Origin: Sphingomonas sp.
Lineage (GTDB): Bacteria; Pseudomonadota; Alphaproteobacteria; Sphingomonadales; Sphingomonadaceae
Length of the DNA stretch: 64,000 bases
NCBI RefSeq assembly: GCF_017304615.1
Contig: NZ_JAFKLZ010000004.1
Coordinates: 124,001 to 188,000 of the forward strand
Reading direction: 5' to 3'
The notes under the pieces: generated by a model
The model's database searches: none
Told to the model about the DNA's origin: nothing
The model's input: the letters and a program-made list of their open reading frames with translations, nothing else
Part shown: one piece after another, positions 42,551 to 52,384 of the stretch
Layout of the letters: each line of letters starts with the position of its first letter
Position numbering within the stretch: position 1 is the stretch's first letter
Position numbers and translations under genes: made by a program

Positions 42551-44476
42551 TCAAGCCCGCGCGCCCTCCACGACGCCCGCGGCATTATGCCGCAGCGCCT
42601 TCAGCACCGTCTCCACGATCGCATCCGCGTCGAGCCCCGCCTCCGCGTACTGAACCTCGGGCTTGTCCTGGTCCTGGAACGTGTCGGGCAAGCGCAGCGT
42701 GCGGAGCTTCAGCCCCGCGTCGATCAGGCCGGTGTCGCTCGCGAGCGTCAAGACGTGCGCGCCGAGGCCGCCGACCGAGCCTTCCTCGATCGTCACCGCG
42801 ACTTCGTGGGTGGTCAGCAGCTTGCGGATCAGTTCCTCGTCGAGCGGCTTGGCGAAACGCAGGTCCGCGACGGTCGTGGACAAGCCCTTCGCGTCGAGCG
42901 CGTCGGCCGCCTTCAGCGCCTCCGCCCGCCGCGTGCCGAGCGACAGGATAGCGACCTTCTTGCCCTCGCGGACGATGCGCCCCTTGCCGATCGCCAGTCG
43001 CTCCGCGACCTCGGGCAGCGCGACCCCGGTGCCGTTGCCGCGCGGATACCGCACCGCGATCGGCCCGCTGTCGTGCAAGGCGGCGGTGTGGGTCATGTGG
43101 ATGAGTTCGGCCTCATCCGCCGCCGCCATCACCACGAAATTGGGCAGGGTCGCCAGATAGGTTACATCGAAACTGCCGGCATGCGTCGCGCCGTCGGCAC
43201 CGACGAGGCCAGCGCGATCGATCGCGAACCGCACCGGCAAATTCTGGATCGCGACATCGTGGACGACCTGGTCATAGGCGCGCTGCAGGAAGGTCGAATA
43301 AATCGCGCAGAACGGCCGCATGCCCTGCGCCGCCAGCCCCGCCGCGAAGGTCACCGCATGCTGTTCGGCAATGCCGACGTCGAAGGTGCGGTCGGGATAG
43401 ACCTTGGCGAAACGGTCGAGCCCTGTCCCCGACGGCATCGCCGCGGTAATCGCCACGATCCGGGGATCGGCGTCCGCGTCCTTGATCAACTGGTCGGCGA
43501 ACACGTTCTGATAGGCGGGCGGTCCCGGCGGCGCCTTGGCCTGCGCGCCGGTGATGACGTCGAACTTCTGGACGCCGTGATATTTGTCCGACGCCGCCTC
43601 GGCCGGACCATAGCCCTTGCCCTTCTTGGTCACGACATGGACCAGAATAGGCCCGCGCTCGCTGTCGCGAACATTTTCCAGCACCGGGATCAAATGGTCC
43701 AGATTGTGCCCGTCGATCGGCCCGACATAATAAAAGCCGAGTTCTTCGAACAGCGTGCCGCCGGTCACCATGCCGCGCGTGAATTCCTCGGCCTTTTGGG
43801 CGGCGTTATGGACTCGGCGCGAAATCTTGGCGGTGATCCGCTTGGCGAGGTTGCGCAGCCCGAGATACTCGCTCGACGACACCATCCGCGCCAGATACGC
43901 CGACAGCCCGCCGACCGGCGGTGCGATCGACATGTCGTTGTCGTTGAGGATCACGACCAGCCGGTTGCCCGCGGCCTCGGCGTTGTTCATCGCCTCGTAC
44001 GCCATCCCCGCCGACATCGCGCCGTCGCCGATCACCGCGATCGCCTTGCCCGGTTTGCCCGACAGCTTGTTGGCGATCGCGAAGCCCAGCGCCGCCGAGA
44101 TCGAGGTCGAGCTGTGCGCCGCGCCGAACGGATCGTATTCGCTCTCGCTGCGCTTGGTGAAGCCCGACAGCCCGCCGCCCTGACGCAGGGTACGGATGCG
44201 GTCGCGCCGCCCGGTCAGGATCTTGTGCGGATAGCATTGGTGACCGACGTCCCAGATCAGCCGGTCGTCGGGCGTGTTGAAGACATAGTGAATTGCGGTG
44301 GTCAGTTCGACCACGCCGAGCCCCGACCCGAGATGCCCGCCCGTGGTGCCAACCGCGCTTATCGTCTCCGCGCGCAGTTCGTCGGCGAGTTGCCGAAGCT
44401 GTTTGGGATCGAGTTTGCGAAGATCGGCAGGCGTCGAAACAGTATCGAGCAGCGGCGTCGAAGGTAGATCAGCCAT
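42551..44476 (-). CDS. dxs: 1-deoxy-D-xylulose-5-phosphate synthase
   Basis: This 641-residue ThDP enzyme makes DXP from pyruvate and glyceraldehyde-3-phosphate, the entry to the MEP isoprenoid route. Features: [18 protein letters not shown], the ThDP motif [32 protein letters not shown] and the C-terminal transketolase domain. Full family length with ATG at 44476. It stands alone between the toxin gene and the rpsI terminator. Confidence 0.97.
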   Translation of the reverse strand: MADLPSTPLLDTVSTPADLRKLDPKQLRQLADELRAETISAVGTTGGHLGSGLGVVELTTAIHYVFNTPDDRLIWDVGHQCYPHKILTGRRDRIRTLRQGGGLSGFTKRSESEYDPFGAAHSSTSISAALGFAIANKLSGKPGKAIAVIGDGAMSAGMAYEAMNNAEAAGNRLVVILNDNDMSIAPPVGGLSAYLARMVSSSEYLGLRNLAKRITAKISRRVHNAAQKAEEFTRGMVTGGTLFEELGFYYVGPIDGHNLDHLIPVLENVRDSERGPILVHVVTKKGKGYGPAEAASDKYHGVQKFDVITGAQAKAPPGPPAYQNVFADQLIKDADADPRIVAITAAMPSGTGLDRFAKVYPDRTFDVGIAEQHAVTFAAGLAAQGMRPFCAIYSTFLQRAYDQVVHDVAIQNLPVRFAIDRAGLVGADGATHAGSFDVTYLATLPNFVVMAAADEAELIHMTHTAALHDSGPIAVRYPRGNGTGVALPEVAERLAIGKGRIVREGKKVAILSLGTRRAEALKAADALDAKGLSTTVADLRFAKPLDEELIRKLLTTHEVAVTIEEGSVGGLGAHVLTLASDTGLIDAGLKLRTLRLPDTFQDQDKPEVQYAEAGLDADAIVETVLKALRHNAAGVVEGARA

Positions 44477-44560
44477 CGGGTGATGTTACCCCAGCCGACG
44501 ACGGCTGTCGATTGACTGCGTTAAGGCGTCGACGCGGCGCGCGCGACCAGCCTAGAAGCA

Positions 44561-44587
44561 AAAGGGCGGCCCCAGGGGCCGCCCTTT
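44561..44587 (-). terminator. Rho-independent terminator of rplM-rpsI
   Basis: A perfect 12-bp stem AAAGGGCGGCCC/GGGCCGCCCTTT with a 3-nt loop is followed on the minus strand by a T-rich run (TTTTGCTT). It lies 49 nt after the rpsI stop and could also act in the other direction. Confidence 0.85.
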
Positions 44588-44635
44588 CTTTCCTGTGCAA
44601 GCGGGTCGGGATTGGCGACGCCAATCCATTCGCTC

Positions 44636-45184
44636 TTAGCGCTTCGAGAACTGAAAGCTGCGACGCGCCTTCGCGCGGCCATACTTCTTGCGCTCGACGG
44701 TGCGGCTGTCGCGAGTCAGGAAACCCGCCCGCTTCACCGGGGTGCGCAGCGCCGGCTCGTACTTGGTGATCGCCTGGCTGATGCCGTGCTTCACCGCGCC
44801 GGCCTGGCCCGAGAGGCCACCGCCCTTGACGGTCGCGACAACGTCATACTGACCCTCGCGCTCGGCGACGCCGAACACCTGGTTGATGACGAGACGCAGC
44901 GACGGACGCGCGAAATAGACTTCCAGGTCACGGCCGTTGATCGTGATCTTGCCCGTGCCCGGCTTCAGCCAGACGCGCGCGACGGCATCCTTACGGCGGC
45001 CAGTCGCATAGGCGCGGCCCTGCGCGTCGATTTCCTGCTCGCGCAGCGGGGCAGGCTCGGGAGCTGGACCGCTGTTGTTCGCCGCATCCGCGTTCGCAAC
45101 GACGGCATCGGGAGTCTGACCGGCAGCAATCGCGCCGAGATCAGCGAGGGACTGGCGCCCGTCGGAATTATTGGCGTCGGCCAT
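44636..45184 (-). CDS. rpsI: 30S ribosomal protein S9
   Basis: This 182-residue protein has the S9 core from [20 protein letters not shown] onward: [32 protein letters not shown], and the P-site tail ending in FQFSKR. The first 50 residues are an acidic/Ala-rich extension not found in E. coli S9 but usual in sphingomonads. ATG overlaps the rplM stop by one base (TAATG). Confidence 0.97.
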   Translation of the reverse strand: MADANNSDGRQSLADLGAIAAGQTPDAVVANADAANNSGPAPEPAPLREQEIDAQGRAYATGRRKDAVARVWLKPGTGKITINGRDLEVYFARPSLRLVINQVFGVAEREGQYDVVATVKGGGLSGQAGAVKHGISQAITKYEPALRTPVKRAGFLTRDSRTVERKKYGRAKARRSFQFSKR

Positions 45185-45663
45185 TATGCGCCCACCTTGT
45201 TCTTGCGGCTCATCGCCGCGATGTCCAAAACTTCGGGGTTCTGAGCTTCGTGCGGATGCTCCGACCCGGCGAAGATGCGCAGGTTGCGCATCTGCTGACG
45301 GCCCAGCGGACCGCGCGGGATCATGCGCTCCACGGCCTTTTCCAGCACGCGCTCCGGGAACTTGCCCTCGAGCACCTTGCCCGCGGTGATCCCCTTGATG
45401 CCGCCGGCATAACCGGTGTGCTTGTAATAGACCTTGTCGGCCAGCTTCTTGCCGGTGAACCGGATCTTGTCCGCGTTGATGACGATGACGTTGTCACCGC
45501 AATCTACGTGCGGGGTGAAGCTGGTCTTATGCTTGCCGCGCAGCACGTTGGCGATCACCACCGCGGCGCGACCGACCACCAGGCCGTCGGCATCGACGAT
45601 ATGCCACTTCTTCTCCACCTCGTGCGGCTTCGCCGGCTTGGTGGTCTTCATCAGCGCCTTCAT
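45184..45663 (-). CDS. rplM: 50S ribosomal protein L13
   Basis: This 159-residue protein shows L13 features: [48 protein letters not shown] and [12 protein letters not shown]. Start at ATG 45663 (GAGG 9 nt upstream); ATG 45651 (AAGG 6 nt upstream) is possible. First gene of the rplM-rpsI operon. Confidence 0.97.
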   Translation of the reverse strand: MKALMKTTKPAKPHEVEKKWHIVDADGLVVGRAAVVIANVLRGKHKTSFTPHVDCGDNVIVINADKIRFTGKKLADKVYYKHTGYAGGIKGITAGKVLEGKFPERVLEKAVERMIPRGPLGRQQMRNLRIFAGSEHPHEAQNPEVLDIAAMSRKNKVGA

Positions 45664-45697
45664 GGCGGTTGACCTCTTTGGCTGTAGAAAACAAACG

Positions 45698-45719
45698 CGC
45701 GGCCCCAGGCGGGGCCGCG
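45698..45719 (-). promoter_or_regulatory. GC-rich hairpin in the rplM leader
   Basis: A perfect 9-bp stem CGCGGCCCC/GGGGCCGCG with loop AGGC lies 35-56 nt before the rplM start; on the minus strand it is followed by GTTTGTTTTC. It may terminate ctaA transcripts or act as an L13 leader attenuator. The two cannot be told apart from sequence. Confidence 0.5.
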
Positions 45720-45730
45720 TTCGTGGCGGC

Positions 45731-45759
45731 CAAATGCAATCGAACTGGGCCCAAGTCAA
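45731..45759 (-). promoter_or_regulatory. Candidate rplM promoter
   Basis: On the minus strand TTGACT (45759 to 45754), 17 nt, then CATTTG (45736 to 45731) lie just upstream of the leader hairpin. The -35 is good and the -10 poor, as is often the case in alphaproteobacteria. Confidence 0.4.
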
Positions 45760-45786
45760 GCAAAACCGGGCTTTTGCTGACGGGTA

Positions 45787-46809
45787 TTATGATACCCGAT
45801 CGGTTGCTCGCGTGCCGATGACGTGGATGCCCCACGTTACCGCGATTACCAGCAGCGCGCCGACGAGTTGGTGAAGCCCCGCCAGCGTGACGTTCACGTC
45901 GCTCATGACGGTCGCGATGCCGAGCAGGATCTGCGTCCCGAACGCGATATGGATCGCGACCGAAGCACGGCGATAGAGCGGCTTCACCTTGCGCGCCAGC
46001 CACACGAGCATGACCACCGCGGCCCACGCCCACCAGCGGTGGATGAAGTGCACGATCGCCGGATCGTCGAACAGCATATGGCCGATCGACTCGCCGCTCT
46101 GCGTCGGGCCGGGAAACACCGACCCGTTCATCAGGGGCCAGTCGTTCGCCACCCGCCCGGCGCGCAAGCCCGCCATCAGCGCGCCGTAAAGCAACTGGAT
46201 TGCCAGGATCGCCCCTGCCGCTAGCCCGAACCCGGTCAGTCGCGCGGGCCTCGCCCCCGGATCGCGCGCCAGCCGCCTGAGGTCGAGCGCCGTCCACACC
46301 ATCCCCGCCAGCGTGAACAACGCCGTCAGCAAGTGCGTCGCGAGCCAGCCCGGCGCCACTTCGGTCCGATGGGTCAACCCCGACCGCACCATCAACCAGC
46401 CGAACGTCCCCTGCAGACAAATCAGCGCGAACAGCGCGAACAGCCGCAGGAAATAGCCGCGTGGGATCTGCCGCCGCGCGGCGAACCACACGAACGGGAT
46501 CAGATACGCCATCCCGATGATCCGCCCGAGGAAGCGGTGGAAATATTCCCAGAAGAAGATCGTCTTGAACCCGGCGAGCGTCATGCCGTGGTTGATCGCC
46601 TCATATTGCGGAATCTTGCGGTAATTGGCGAACTCGGCCTGCCACTGCGCGTCGGTCAGCGGCGGGACGATGCCGGTCAACGGCTTCCACTCGGTGATCG
46701 ACAGCCCCGATTCGGTCAGCCGCGTAACGCCGCCGACCACGACGATCGCGACGATCAGTGCGGCGACGATGTAGAGCCAATTGGCGATGGCGCGGGGACG
46801 GATGGTCAT
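45787..46809 (-). CDS. ctaA: Heme A synthase (CtaA/Cox15)
   Basis: This 340-residue, eight-helix membrane protein oxidises heme O to heme A for cytochrome aa3 oxidase. Features: GGVTRLTESGLSITEWKPLT, the four heme-ligand His regions (WEYFHRFLGR, ATHLLTALF, FIHRWWAW, GLHQLVGA), and GPTQSGESIGHMLF. Length and order fit type 2 Cox15. A CGGGTAT-TATG-ATACCCG hairpin (45781-45798) overlaps the stop codon. Confidence 0.95.
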   Translation of the reverse strand: MTIRPRAIANWLYIVAALIVAIVVVGGVTRLTESGLSITEWKPLTGIVPPLTDAQWQAEFANYRKIPQYEAINHGMTLAGFKTIFFWEYFHRFLGRIIGMAYLIPFVWFAARRQIPRGYFLRLFALFALICLQGTFGWLMVRSGLTHRTEVAPGWLATHLLTALFTLAGMVWTALDLRRLARDPGARPARLTGFGLAAGAILAIQLLYGALMAGLRAGRVANDWPLMNGSVFPGPTQSGESIGHMLFDDPAIVHFIHRWWAWAAVVMLVWLARKVKPLYRRASVAIHIAFGTQILLGIATVMSDVNVTLAGLHQLVGALLVIAVTWGIHVIGTRATDRVS

Positions 46810-46832
46810 ACGAGGCCGCTATACTCTTCGGT

Positions 46833-46905
46833 ATTCCCGCGAAAGCGGGAATCCGGAGTCTCTTTCGATCTGCCCGTAACCCTGGGCTCCCGCCTTCGCG
46901 GGAGC
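46833..46905. repeat. Pair of dispersed palindromic elements
   Basis: Two perfect hairpins lie 33 bp apart: ATTCCCGC-GAAA-GCGGGAAT (46833-46852) and GCTCCCGC-CTTC-GCGGGAGC (46886-46905). They share the CCCGC/GCGGG core and are of the REP type seen scattered in sphingomonad genomes. They sit between ctaA and the DUF3035 gene. Confidence 0.75.
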
Positions 46906-46918
46906 ACTGGAAGTTGGA

Positions 46919-47329
46919 TCAGTTCGCCGACGTCCGCGCGTATTGCCCGTCGCCCTGGGGCGCGGCGACGATGTCGCGGGTGGTGCCGCCCTTGTCGACG
47001 ATCTTGGTGTCGGGATCGCCGGCGTCGGAACGCACGCCCGGGCTCGCCGAATCGCCGCCAGCCGAATCGAGCGTCGACTTCTCGCCCTGGCTGCGCGGGG
47101 CCGACCCGCCGAACAGCGCGTCGAGCGCCTGTGCCGAGGGATTGTTGTCCTGCGGCCGAGCGACGCCCGGCTGCGGCGGACGCAGCGAGAAATCGGGCGG
47201 AACGATCAGCGGCTGCGTACGCGCGACGGCGAATTCGTCCGGGCGGACGCGGTCATAGCCACGCTTGCCGCAGGCGGAGAGGGTCAGGGCCACGCTCGCA
47301 ACCGCGACGACCGTTACAAACTTACGCAT
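46919..47329 (-). CDS. DUF3035 lipoprotein
   Basis: This 136-residue secreted protein has a lipobox signal peptide ending LTLSACGKRG and is therefore anchored to a membrane. The mature part is Pro- and Asp-rich and low in structure (VPPDFSLRPPQPG is the conserved DUF3035 core). Function unknown; the family is often linked to lspA, as here, with an 8-nt overlap. Confidence 0.85.
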   Translation of the reverse strand: MRKFVTVVAVASVALTLSACGKRGYDRVRPDEFAVARTQPLIVPPDFSLRPPQPGVARPQDNNPSAQALDALFGGSAPRSQGEKSTLDSAGGDSASPGVRSDAGDPDTKIVDKGGTTRDIVAAPQGDGQYARTSAN

Positions 47330-47843
47330 TCGAATTCTCCACTTCGCCCGGCTCGGCCTTCGGCTTGTCGCGGACCAACAGGGCCCGCACGAGCAGGATG
47401 AGCACGCCTATCGTAATCGCCGCATCGGCAAGATTGAAGGTCAAAAACGGCGACCAGTCGCCGAAGTGCAGATTGGCGTAATCCTGTACATAGCCCAATC
47501 GCAAGCGGTCGAGGATGTTGCCCAGCGCGCCGCCCGCGATCATGCCGAGCGCGACCTGGTCCTGCCGGTTCCTCTCACGCCACATCCATACCAGCACCGC
47601 GCACGCGATCGCACCGGTCAGCACGACCAGCATCCACGCATTTTCGGGCGCGACTTTCAGGAAGCCGAGCGACACGCCAGGATTGTGGACGTTCTGCAGT
47701 TTGAAGATCGGCAGCAATTCGCGCTCGTCATATTCGCCGATCGCGAGCGGGCCGACGACCAGCCATTTGACGAACTGGTCGAGCACGAAGATCAGCATCG
47801 CCGCGATCAGCCCGGCCTTGGGGGTGGGGGTGGGCCGGGTCAT
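47322..47843 (-). CDS. lspA: Lipoprotein signal peptidase
   Basis: This 173-residue, four-helix membrane aspartic peptidase removes lipoprotein signal peptides. The catalytic Asp residues are in GGALGNILDRLR and TFNLADAAITIG; KLQNVHNPGVSLGFL is also conserved. ATG overlaps the ileS stop as ATGA. Its substrate DUF3035 lipoprotein is encoded just downstream. Confidence 0.95.
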   Translation of the reverse strand: MTRPTPTPKAGLIAAMLIFVLDQFVKWLVVGPLAIGEYDERELLPIFKLQNVHNPGVSLGFLKVAPENAWMLVVLTGAIACAVLVWMWRERNRQDQVALGMIAGGALGNILDRLRLGYVQDYANLHFGDWSPFLTFNLADAAITIGVLILLVRALLVRDKPKAEPGEVENSNA

Positions 47844-50704
47844 GCCACCACCCCCGCGCAGCGATCGCACAACGCGCCGTCCACCGTCACTTCGGGCAAG
47901 TGCCGCCAGCACCGGCCGCATTTCAGATAATCGGTACGCGTGACGCCAAGGTCGCCCTTGGTCACCTTCGCAACGATGAACGTCTCCGCCAGCGCGGCGG
48001 GGTCGGCGGGCAAGGTCGGCACGGTCACTTCGGCCTCCAGGCTCGACTTGATCACCTTGTCGCGGCGGAACGGCTCGATCACCTCCGTCACTTGCGCGCG
48101 AAGGCTGCGGATGTCGTCCCAATTGGTCGCTAGCGGCGTGTCGCCCGGCAGCTTCGGCAGCACCGGCCAATCGAGCAGATGCACCGATCCGTCCTCGCTC
48201 GGGAACCGTTCCTGCCACGCTTCCTCGGTGGTGAAGCACAGGATCGGCGCGGCATACCGCACCAGCGCGTGGAACAGCACGTCAAGCACCGTGCGATACG
48301 ACCGACGCTTGATGTCGTCGGCCGCGTCGCAATAGAGCGAATCCTTGCGGATATCGAAGAAGAATGCCGACAGATCGTCCTGCGCGAAATCGGTCAAAAG
48401 GCGCAGGTAACGGTTGAACTCGAACGCTTCCGCCGCCGCCTTCAGTTCGACGTCCAGATCGCCGAGCAGGTCGAGCACGTATCGCTCCAGCGCCGGCATG
48501 TCCGTCGGCGCGACGCGTTCCGCCTCGCTGAACCCATCGAGCGCACCCAGTAGATAGCGGAACGTGTTGCGCAGCTTGCGATACGCGTCGGAAGTCGTGG
48601 CGAGCACTTCCTTGCCGATCCGCACGTCCTCGAAATAATCGACCGACACCACCCACATGCGCAGGATGTCGGCCCCGCTCTCTGCGATGATCTTGAGCGG
48701 ATCGACCACGTTACCGAGGCTCTTCGACATCTTGCGGCCGTTGCCGTCGAGCGCGAAGCCGTGGGTCAGCACCGCATCGTACGGTGCCCGCCCGCGCGTC
48801 CCGCAGCTTTCGAGCAGCGACGACTGGAACCAGCCGCGATGCTGATCCGACCCTTCGAGGTACAAATCGGCGCGGACGCCCTCGCCATAGCGCGCCTCGA
48901 TCGTGAAGGCGTGGGTCGACCCGCTGTCGAACCACACGTCGAGAATGTCGTTGATCGGCTCGTAATCGGCCAGCGCGTAATCCGGGCCGAGCAGCGCCTG
49001 ATGGTCTGCGGTGAACCAGGCATCCGCGCCGCCCGCCTCGAACGCCTTGACGATACGATCGTTGACCGCACGGTCGCGCAGATACTCGCCGGTCGCGCGA
49101 TGGACGTAAAGCGCGATCGGCACGCCCCAGGCGCGCTGGCGGCTGATCACCCAGTCGGGCCGCCCTTCGACCATCGACCGGATGCGGTTCTTGCTCCGTT
49201 CGGGCACCCAGCGCGTCCGCTCGATCGCGTCGAGCGCAAGGCCGCGAAGCGTCGGCCCGTTGCCGATCCCCAGCCCGACGGTGGACGGACTCAGCCCCGT
49301 CGCGTCGATCGTCGGCAATTGCGACGCAATCACCGCTTCCGCGGACACTTCCGACTGGTCCATCGGGATGAACCATTGCGGCGTGGCGCGTTGGATCACC
49401 TTCGCCTTGGAACGCCACGAATGCGGATAGCTGTGCGCGAAATCGTCCGACGCCGCGAGCAGCGCGCCCGCCGCGCGCAAGTCGGCGCAGATCGGCCCAT
49501 CGCTGGCGACGAACTTCTTGTTGATGACGCTCCCCTGCCCGCCGAGCCACGGCCAGTCATGCCGATAGAAGCCCGCGCCGTCGACCGCGAACACCGGGTC
49601 GATGCCGTGCGCCTTGCACAACAGGAAGTCGTCCTCGCCATGATCGGGGGCCATGTGGACGAGGCCCGTGCCCTGATCGGTCGTGACGAAATCGCCCGGC
49701 AGGAACGGGCGCGGTTTCGCGAAGAACCCGCCGAGTGCGTGCATTGGGTGGCGAGCGACGGCGCCGGCGAGATCGGAGCCCCGATAGATCTTGACGTTGG
49801 TTTCGCCACTCGGCGGCGCAGCGGCGCCCTTTTCATTCGCGCCAGTGCGGATCGAGAGAGCGTAACATAGGTCTTCAGCGACAAGATATTCACGGTCGCC
49901 GTAGCGCACCAAAACATAGTCGATATCAGGCCCATACGCGAGCGCCTGGTTCACCGGGATCGTCCACGGCGTCGTCGTCCAGATCACCGCATGCGCACCG
50001 ACCAGTTCGGGCGCGTTCGGCGCCTCCACGATCTCGAACGCCACGTCGATCTGGGTCGACACGACATCCTCATACTCGACCTCGGCCTCGGCCAAAGCGG
50101 TCTTCTCTACCGGCGACCACATCACCGGCTTGGCGCCGCGATAGAGCTGGCCGCTCTCGGCGAACTTGAGCAATTCGCCGACGATCACCGCTTCCGACGC
50201 AAAATTCATCGTCAAATACGGATCATCCCATTCGCCCATCACGCCGAGCCGCTGAAACTGCTCGCGCTGCACCGCGACCCAGCGTTCGGCATAGGCGCGG
50301 CATTCGGCGCGGAACTGCGCGACGGGCACGTCGTCCTTGTTCAGCTTCTTCGCGCGATACGCTTCCTCGACCTTCCACTCGATCGGCAGGCCGTGACAGT
50401 CCCAGCCGGGCACATAGGGCGCGTCGTAACCAAGGAGCGTGCGGCTGCGGACGATGACGTCCTTCAGCACCTTGTTCATCGCATGCCCCATATGGATGTC
50501 GCCATTGGCATACGGGGGGCCGTCGTGGAGGATCCAGCGCTTGCGGTCCTTGCGCTGTTCGCGAAGCCTCCCGTACAAATCCATCGCCGCCCAGCGCGCG
50601 AGGATCGCCGGCTCCTTCGCCGCCAGCCCGGCCTTCATCGGGAAGTCGGTCTTGGGCAGGAAGACGGTGTCGCGGTAATCGGCGGGGGTGCTGGCGTCGG
50701 TCAT
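47840..50704 (-). CDS. ileS: Isoleucyl-tRNA synthetase
   Basis: This 954-residue class I synthetase has the HIGH motif as GDIHMGHAMNK, the KMSKS motif as GRKMSKSLGN, an editing domain in between, and a C-terminal zinc site CGRCWRHLPE ... LCDRCAG. ATG at 50704 fits the family N-terminus; an upstream extension of 39 codons runs through a dispersed repeat. The order ileS-lspA is conserved in many bacteria. Confidence 0.97.
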   Translation of the reverse strand: MTDASTPADYRDTVFLPKTDFPMKAGLAAKEPAILARWAAMDLYGRLREQRKDRKRWILHDGPPYANGDIHMGHAMNKVLKDVIVRSRTLLGYDAPYVPGWDCHGLPIEWKVEEAYRAKKLNKDDVPVAQFRAECRAYAERWVAVQREQFQRLGVMGEWDDPYLTMNFASEAVIVGELLKFAESGQLYRGAKPVMWSPVEKTALAEAEVEYEDVVSTQIDVAFEIVEAPNAPELVGAHAVIWTTTPWTIPVNQALAYGPDIDYVLVRYGDREYLVAEDLCYALSIRTGANEKGAAAPPSGETNVKIYRGSDLAGAVARHPMHALGGFFAKPRPFLPGDFVTTDQGTGLVHMAPDHGEDDFLLCKAHGIDPVFAVDGAGFYRHDWPWLGGQGSVINKKFVASDGPICADLRAAGALLAASDDFAHSYPHSWRSKAKVIQRATPQWFIPMDQSEVSAEAVIASQLPTIDATGLSPSTVGLGIGNGPTLRGLALDAIERTRWVPERSKNRIRSMVEGRPDWVISRQRAWGVPIALYVHRATGEYLRDRAVNDRIVKAFEAGGADAWFTADHQALLGPDYALADYEPINDILDVWFDSGSTHAFTIEARYGEGVRADLYLEGSDQHRGWFQSSLLESCGTRGRAPYDAVLTHGFALDGNGRKMSKSLGNVVDPLKIIAESGADILRMWVVSVDYFEDVRIGKEVLATTSDAYRKLRNTFRYLLGALDGFSEAERVAPTDMPALERYVLDLLGDLDVELKAAAEAFEFNRYLRLLTDFAQDDLSAFFFDIRKDSLYCDAADDIKRRSYRTVLDVLFHALVRYAAPILCFTTEEAWQERFPSEDGSVHLLDWPVLPKLPGDTPLATNWDDIRSLRAQVTEVIEPFRRDKVIKSSLEAEVTVPTLPADPAALAETFIVAKVTKGDLGVTRTDYLKCGRCWRHLPEVTVDGALCDRCAGVVA

Positions 50705-50751
50705 AGGTGCGGGGGCATTAGCGTGTGAAATATCCCACGTCATCTCCTCCT

Positions 50752-50835
50752 TCGTCATGCCGGACTTGATCGGGCATCCCGCTTCTTTCTTCTGCGCTGG
50801 AAAAGCGGGAGCCCGGATCAAGTCCGGGGTGACGA
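50752..50835. repeat. Dispersed inverted repeat between ribF and ileS
   Basis: Arms of about 35 bp with a few mismatches: the left begins TCGTCATGCCGGACTTGATC (50752) and the right (50799-50835) reads the same on the other strand as TCGTCACCCCGGACTTGATC. The element supplies the last codons and stop of ribF. A related element lies at 51812-51902. Confidence 0.8.
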
Positions 50836-51786
50836 GTGAGCAAGTAGCCGCTTCGCCGTCGCGACATCCTCCGCCATCTGCGCCATCAGCGCGTCCATCG
50901 TGTCGAACTTCGCCTCTGGCCGGATGAAGTCGACCAGTTCGACCGCGATCGTCCGGCCATAGAGGTCGCCGCTGAAGTCGAAGAAATAGGGTTCGAGCAA
51001 TTCCTTCGGTGGATCGAAGCTCGGCCGCACGCCCAGGTTCGCCGCGCCGTCGAGCACACGGCCCCCAAAAGTCGAATTGGCGGGGAGCCGCCCGCGCACC
51101 GCATAGATGCCGAACTTCGGGCGCAGGTAATTGGCCATGTCGACATTCGCTGTCGGAAAGCCGAGCGTCCGTCCGACCTTGTCACCATGCTGCACCACGC
51201 CCTCGATCGTGTAGGGCCGCGTCAGCAAACGCGCCGCCGCGCGCGGGTCGCCATTGCGCAGCGCCTCGCGGATACGAGTCGAGGACACCGTCTCGCCGTC
51301 GAGCCGCACCGGCGCGATCGTATCGACCGCAAAACCATTCGCCTCGCCCAGCGCGCGCATCAGGGGGATGTCGCCGCTCCGCCCCTTGCCGAAAGTGAAG
51401 TCCTCCCCCGTCGCGACCCCCGCCACGCCGAGATCGCCAACCAGCCGCTCGGTCACGAACGCTTCCGCCGACAGCGCGGCAAGCGCGGCATCGAACTCGA
51501 ATACGTACATCGCGTCCACGCCCGCTTCCGCGAACAATTGCTGGCGCTGATCGAGGCTGGTCAGCCGGAAATACGCGCTATCGGGCCGGAAATAGCGCAT
51601 GGGGTGCGGGTCGAACGTCGCAACGATCGCCGGCCGGCCCGCCGCGCGCGCGCGCTCGACCGCGCGGCCGACCACCGCCTGGTGCCCGAGGTGAAACCCG
51701 TCGAAATTGCCGAGCGCGACGAAGCCGCCGCGCAGATGCCCGGGGACCGCCGAGCCGCTGGAAAGCCGCTCCATGCGTTCGGGCAT
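50818..51786 (-). CDS. ribF: Bifunctional riboflavin kinase/FAD synthetase
   Basis: This 322-residue enzyme has an N-terminal FMN adenylyltransferase domain (ALGNFDGFHLGHQAVV, TFDPHPMRYF, GEDFTFGKGRSGD, VSSTRIREAL) and a C-terminal flavokinase domain (GDKVGRTLGFPTANV, YFFDFSGDLYG). ATG at 51786 with GGGAAG 10 nt upstream; 51774 is an alternative. The final residues (SSPRT) are encoded by a dispersed repeat, so the C-terminus is locally atypical. Confidence 0.95.
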   Translation of the reverse strand: MPERMERLSSGSAVPGHLRGGFVALGNFDGFHLGHQAVVGRAVERARAAGRPAIVATFDPHPMRYFRPDSAYFRLTSLDQRQQLFAEAGVDAMYVFEFDAALAALSAEAFVTERLVGDLGVAGVATGEDFTFGKGRSGDIPLMRALGEANGFAVDTIAPVRLDGETVSSTRIREALRNGDPRAAARLLTRPYTIEGVVQHGDKVGRTLGFPTANVDMANYLRPKFGIYAVRGRLPANSTFGGRVLDGAANLGVRPSFDPPKELLEPYFFDFSGDLYGRTIAVELVDFIRPEAKFDTMDALMAQMAEDVATAKRLLAHSSPRT

Positions 51787-51811
51787 TACGGGGAGCTTCC
51801 CGCACACACAA

Positions 51812-51902
51812 CCGTCATGCCGGACTTGTTCAGGCATCCAAGGTGCTGCAGGCAACGTCGCTTGTGGAGGGTTGGACCCCGCAACAAGTGCGGGGTGACG
51901 GT
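51812..51902. repeat. Dispersed inverted repeat between folA and ribF
   Basis: An imperfect inverted repeat: left ACCGTCATGCCGGACTTGTT and right, on the other strand, ACCGTCACCCCGCACTTGTT, with about 30 bp between the arms. It shares GTCATGCCGGACTTG with the element at 50752. It fills the whole folA-ribF gap and touches the folA stop codon. Confidence 0.75.
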
Positions 51903-52384
51903 CAGGGTTTGGCGAGCGTCACGAAGCTATAGGCCGGCCGGCCACTCTCGGCGGCATGCTCCTCACGCGCCACTTCGCGCCAACCGTCGAAGCCCGGCAC
52001 CACCGTATCGCCCTCCGGCGCGATATCGACTTCGGTCAGTTCGACGCGGTCCGCGCGGTCGAGAAACAGCGCGTAGATCTCCGCCCCGCCGATCACGGAA
52101 GCGTCGCCGCCCGTAAGCGCCAGCGCTTCGTCCACCGAATGCGCGACCTCCGCGCCCTCGGCCGACCAGTCCCGGTCGCGCGTCAGCACGATATGCCGCC
52201 GCCCGGGCAGTGGCCGCGAAAAGCTCTCGAACGTCTTGCGCCCCATGATCATCGCCTTGCCCCCCCCTGACTCTCCAAGGGTCAGCGCCTTGAACCGCTT
52301 GAGGTCGGCGGGCAGGTGCCAGGGGATTGTCCCCTTGTTGCCGATCACGCCGTTCGCGGCGCGCGCGAGGACCAGGGTGATCAA
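51902..52384 (-). CDS. folA: Dihydrofolate reductase
   Basis: This 160-residue NADPH enzyme regenerates THF after thymidylate synthesis. Features: [20 protein letters not shown] with the catalytic acidic residue as Asp in [22 protein letters not shown] and [11 protein letters not shown]. It begins with TTG that overlaps the thyA stop as TTGA, so it depends on thyA translation. Confidence 0.95.
   Translation of the reverse strand: MITLVLARAANGVIGNKGTIPWHLPADLKRFKALTLGESGGGKAMIMGRKTFESFSRPLPGRRHIVLTRDRDWSAEGAEVAHSVDEALALTGGDASVIGGAEIYALFLDRADRVELTEVDIAPEGDTVVPGFDGWREVAREEHAAESGRPAYSFVTLAKP

Noticed and set aside
42383-44467. Plus-strand open frame of 694 codons
   Set aside because: Exact antisense of dxs; no domain; runs through the relE stop region without a ribosome site.
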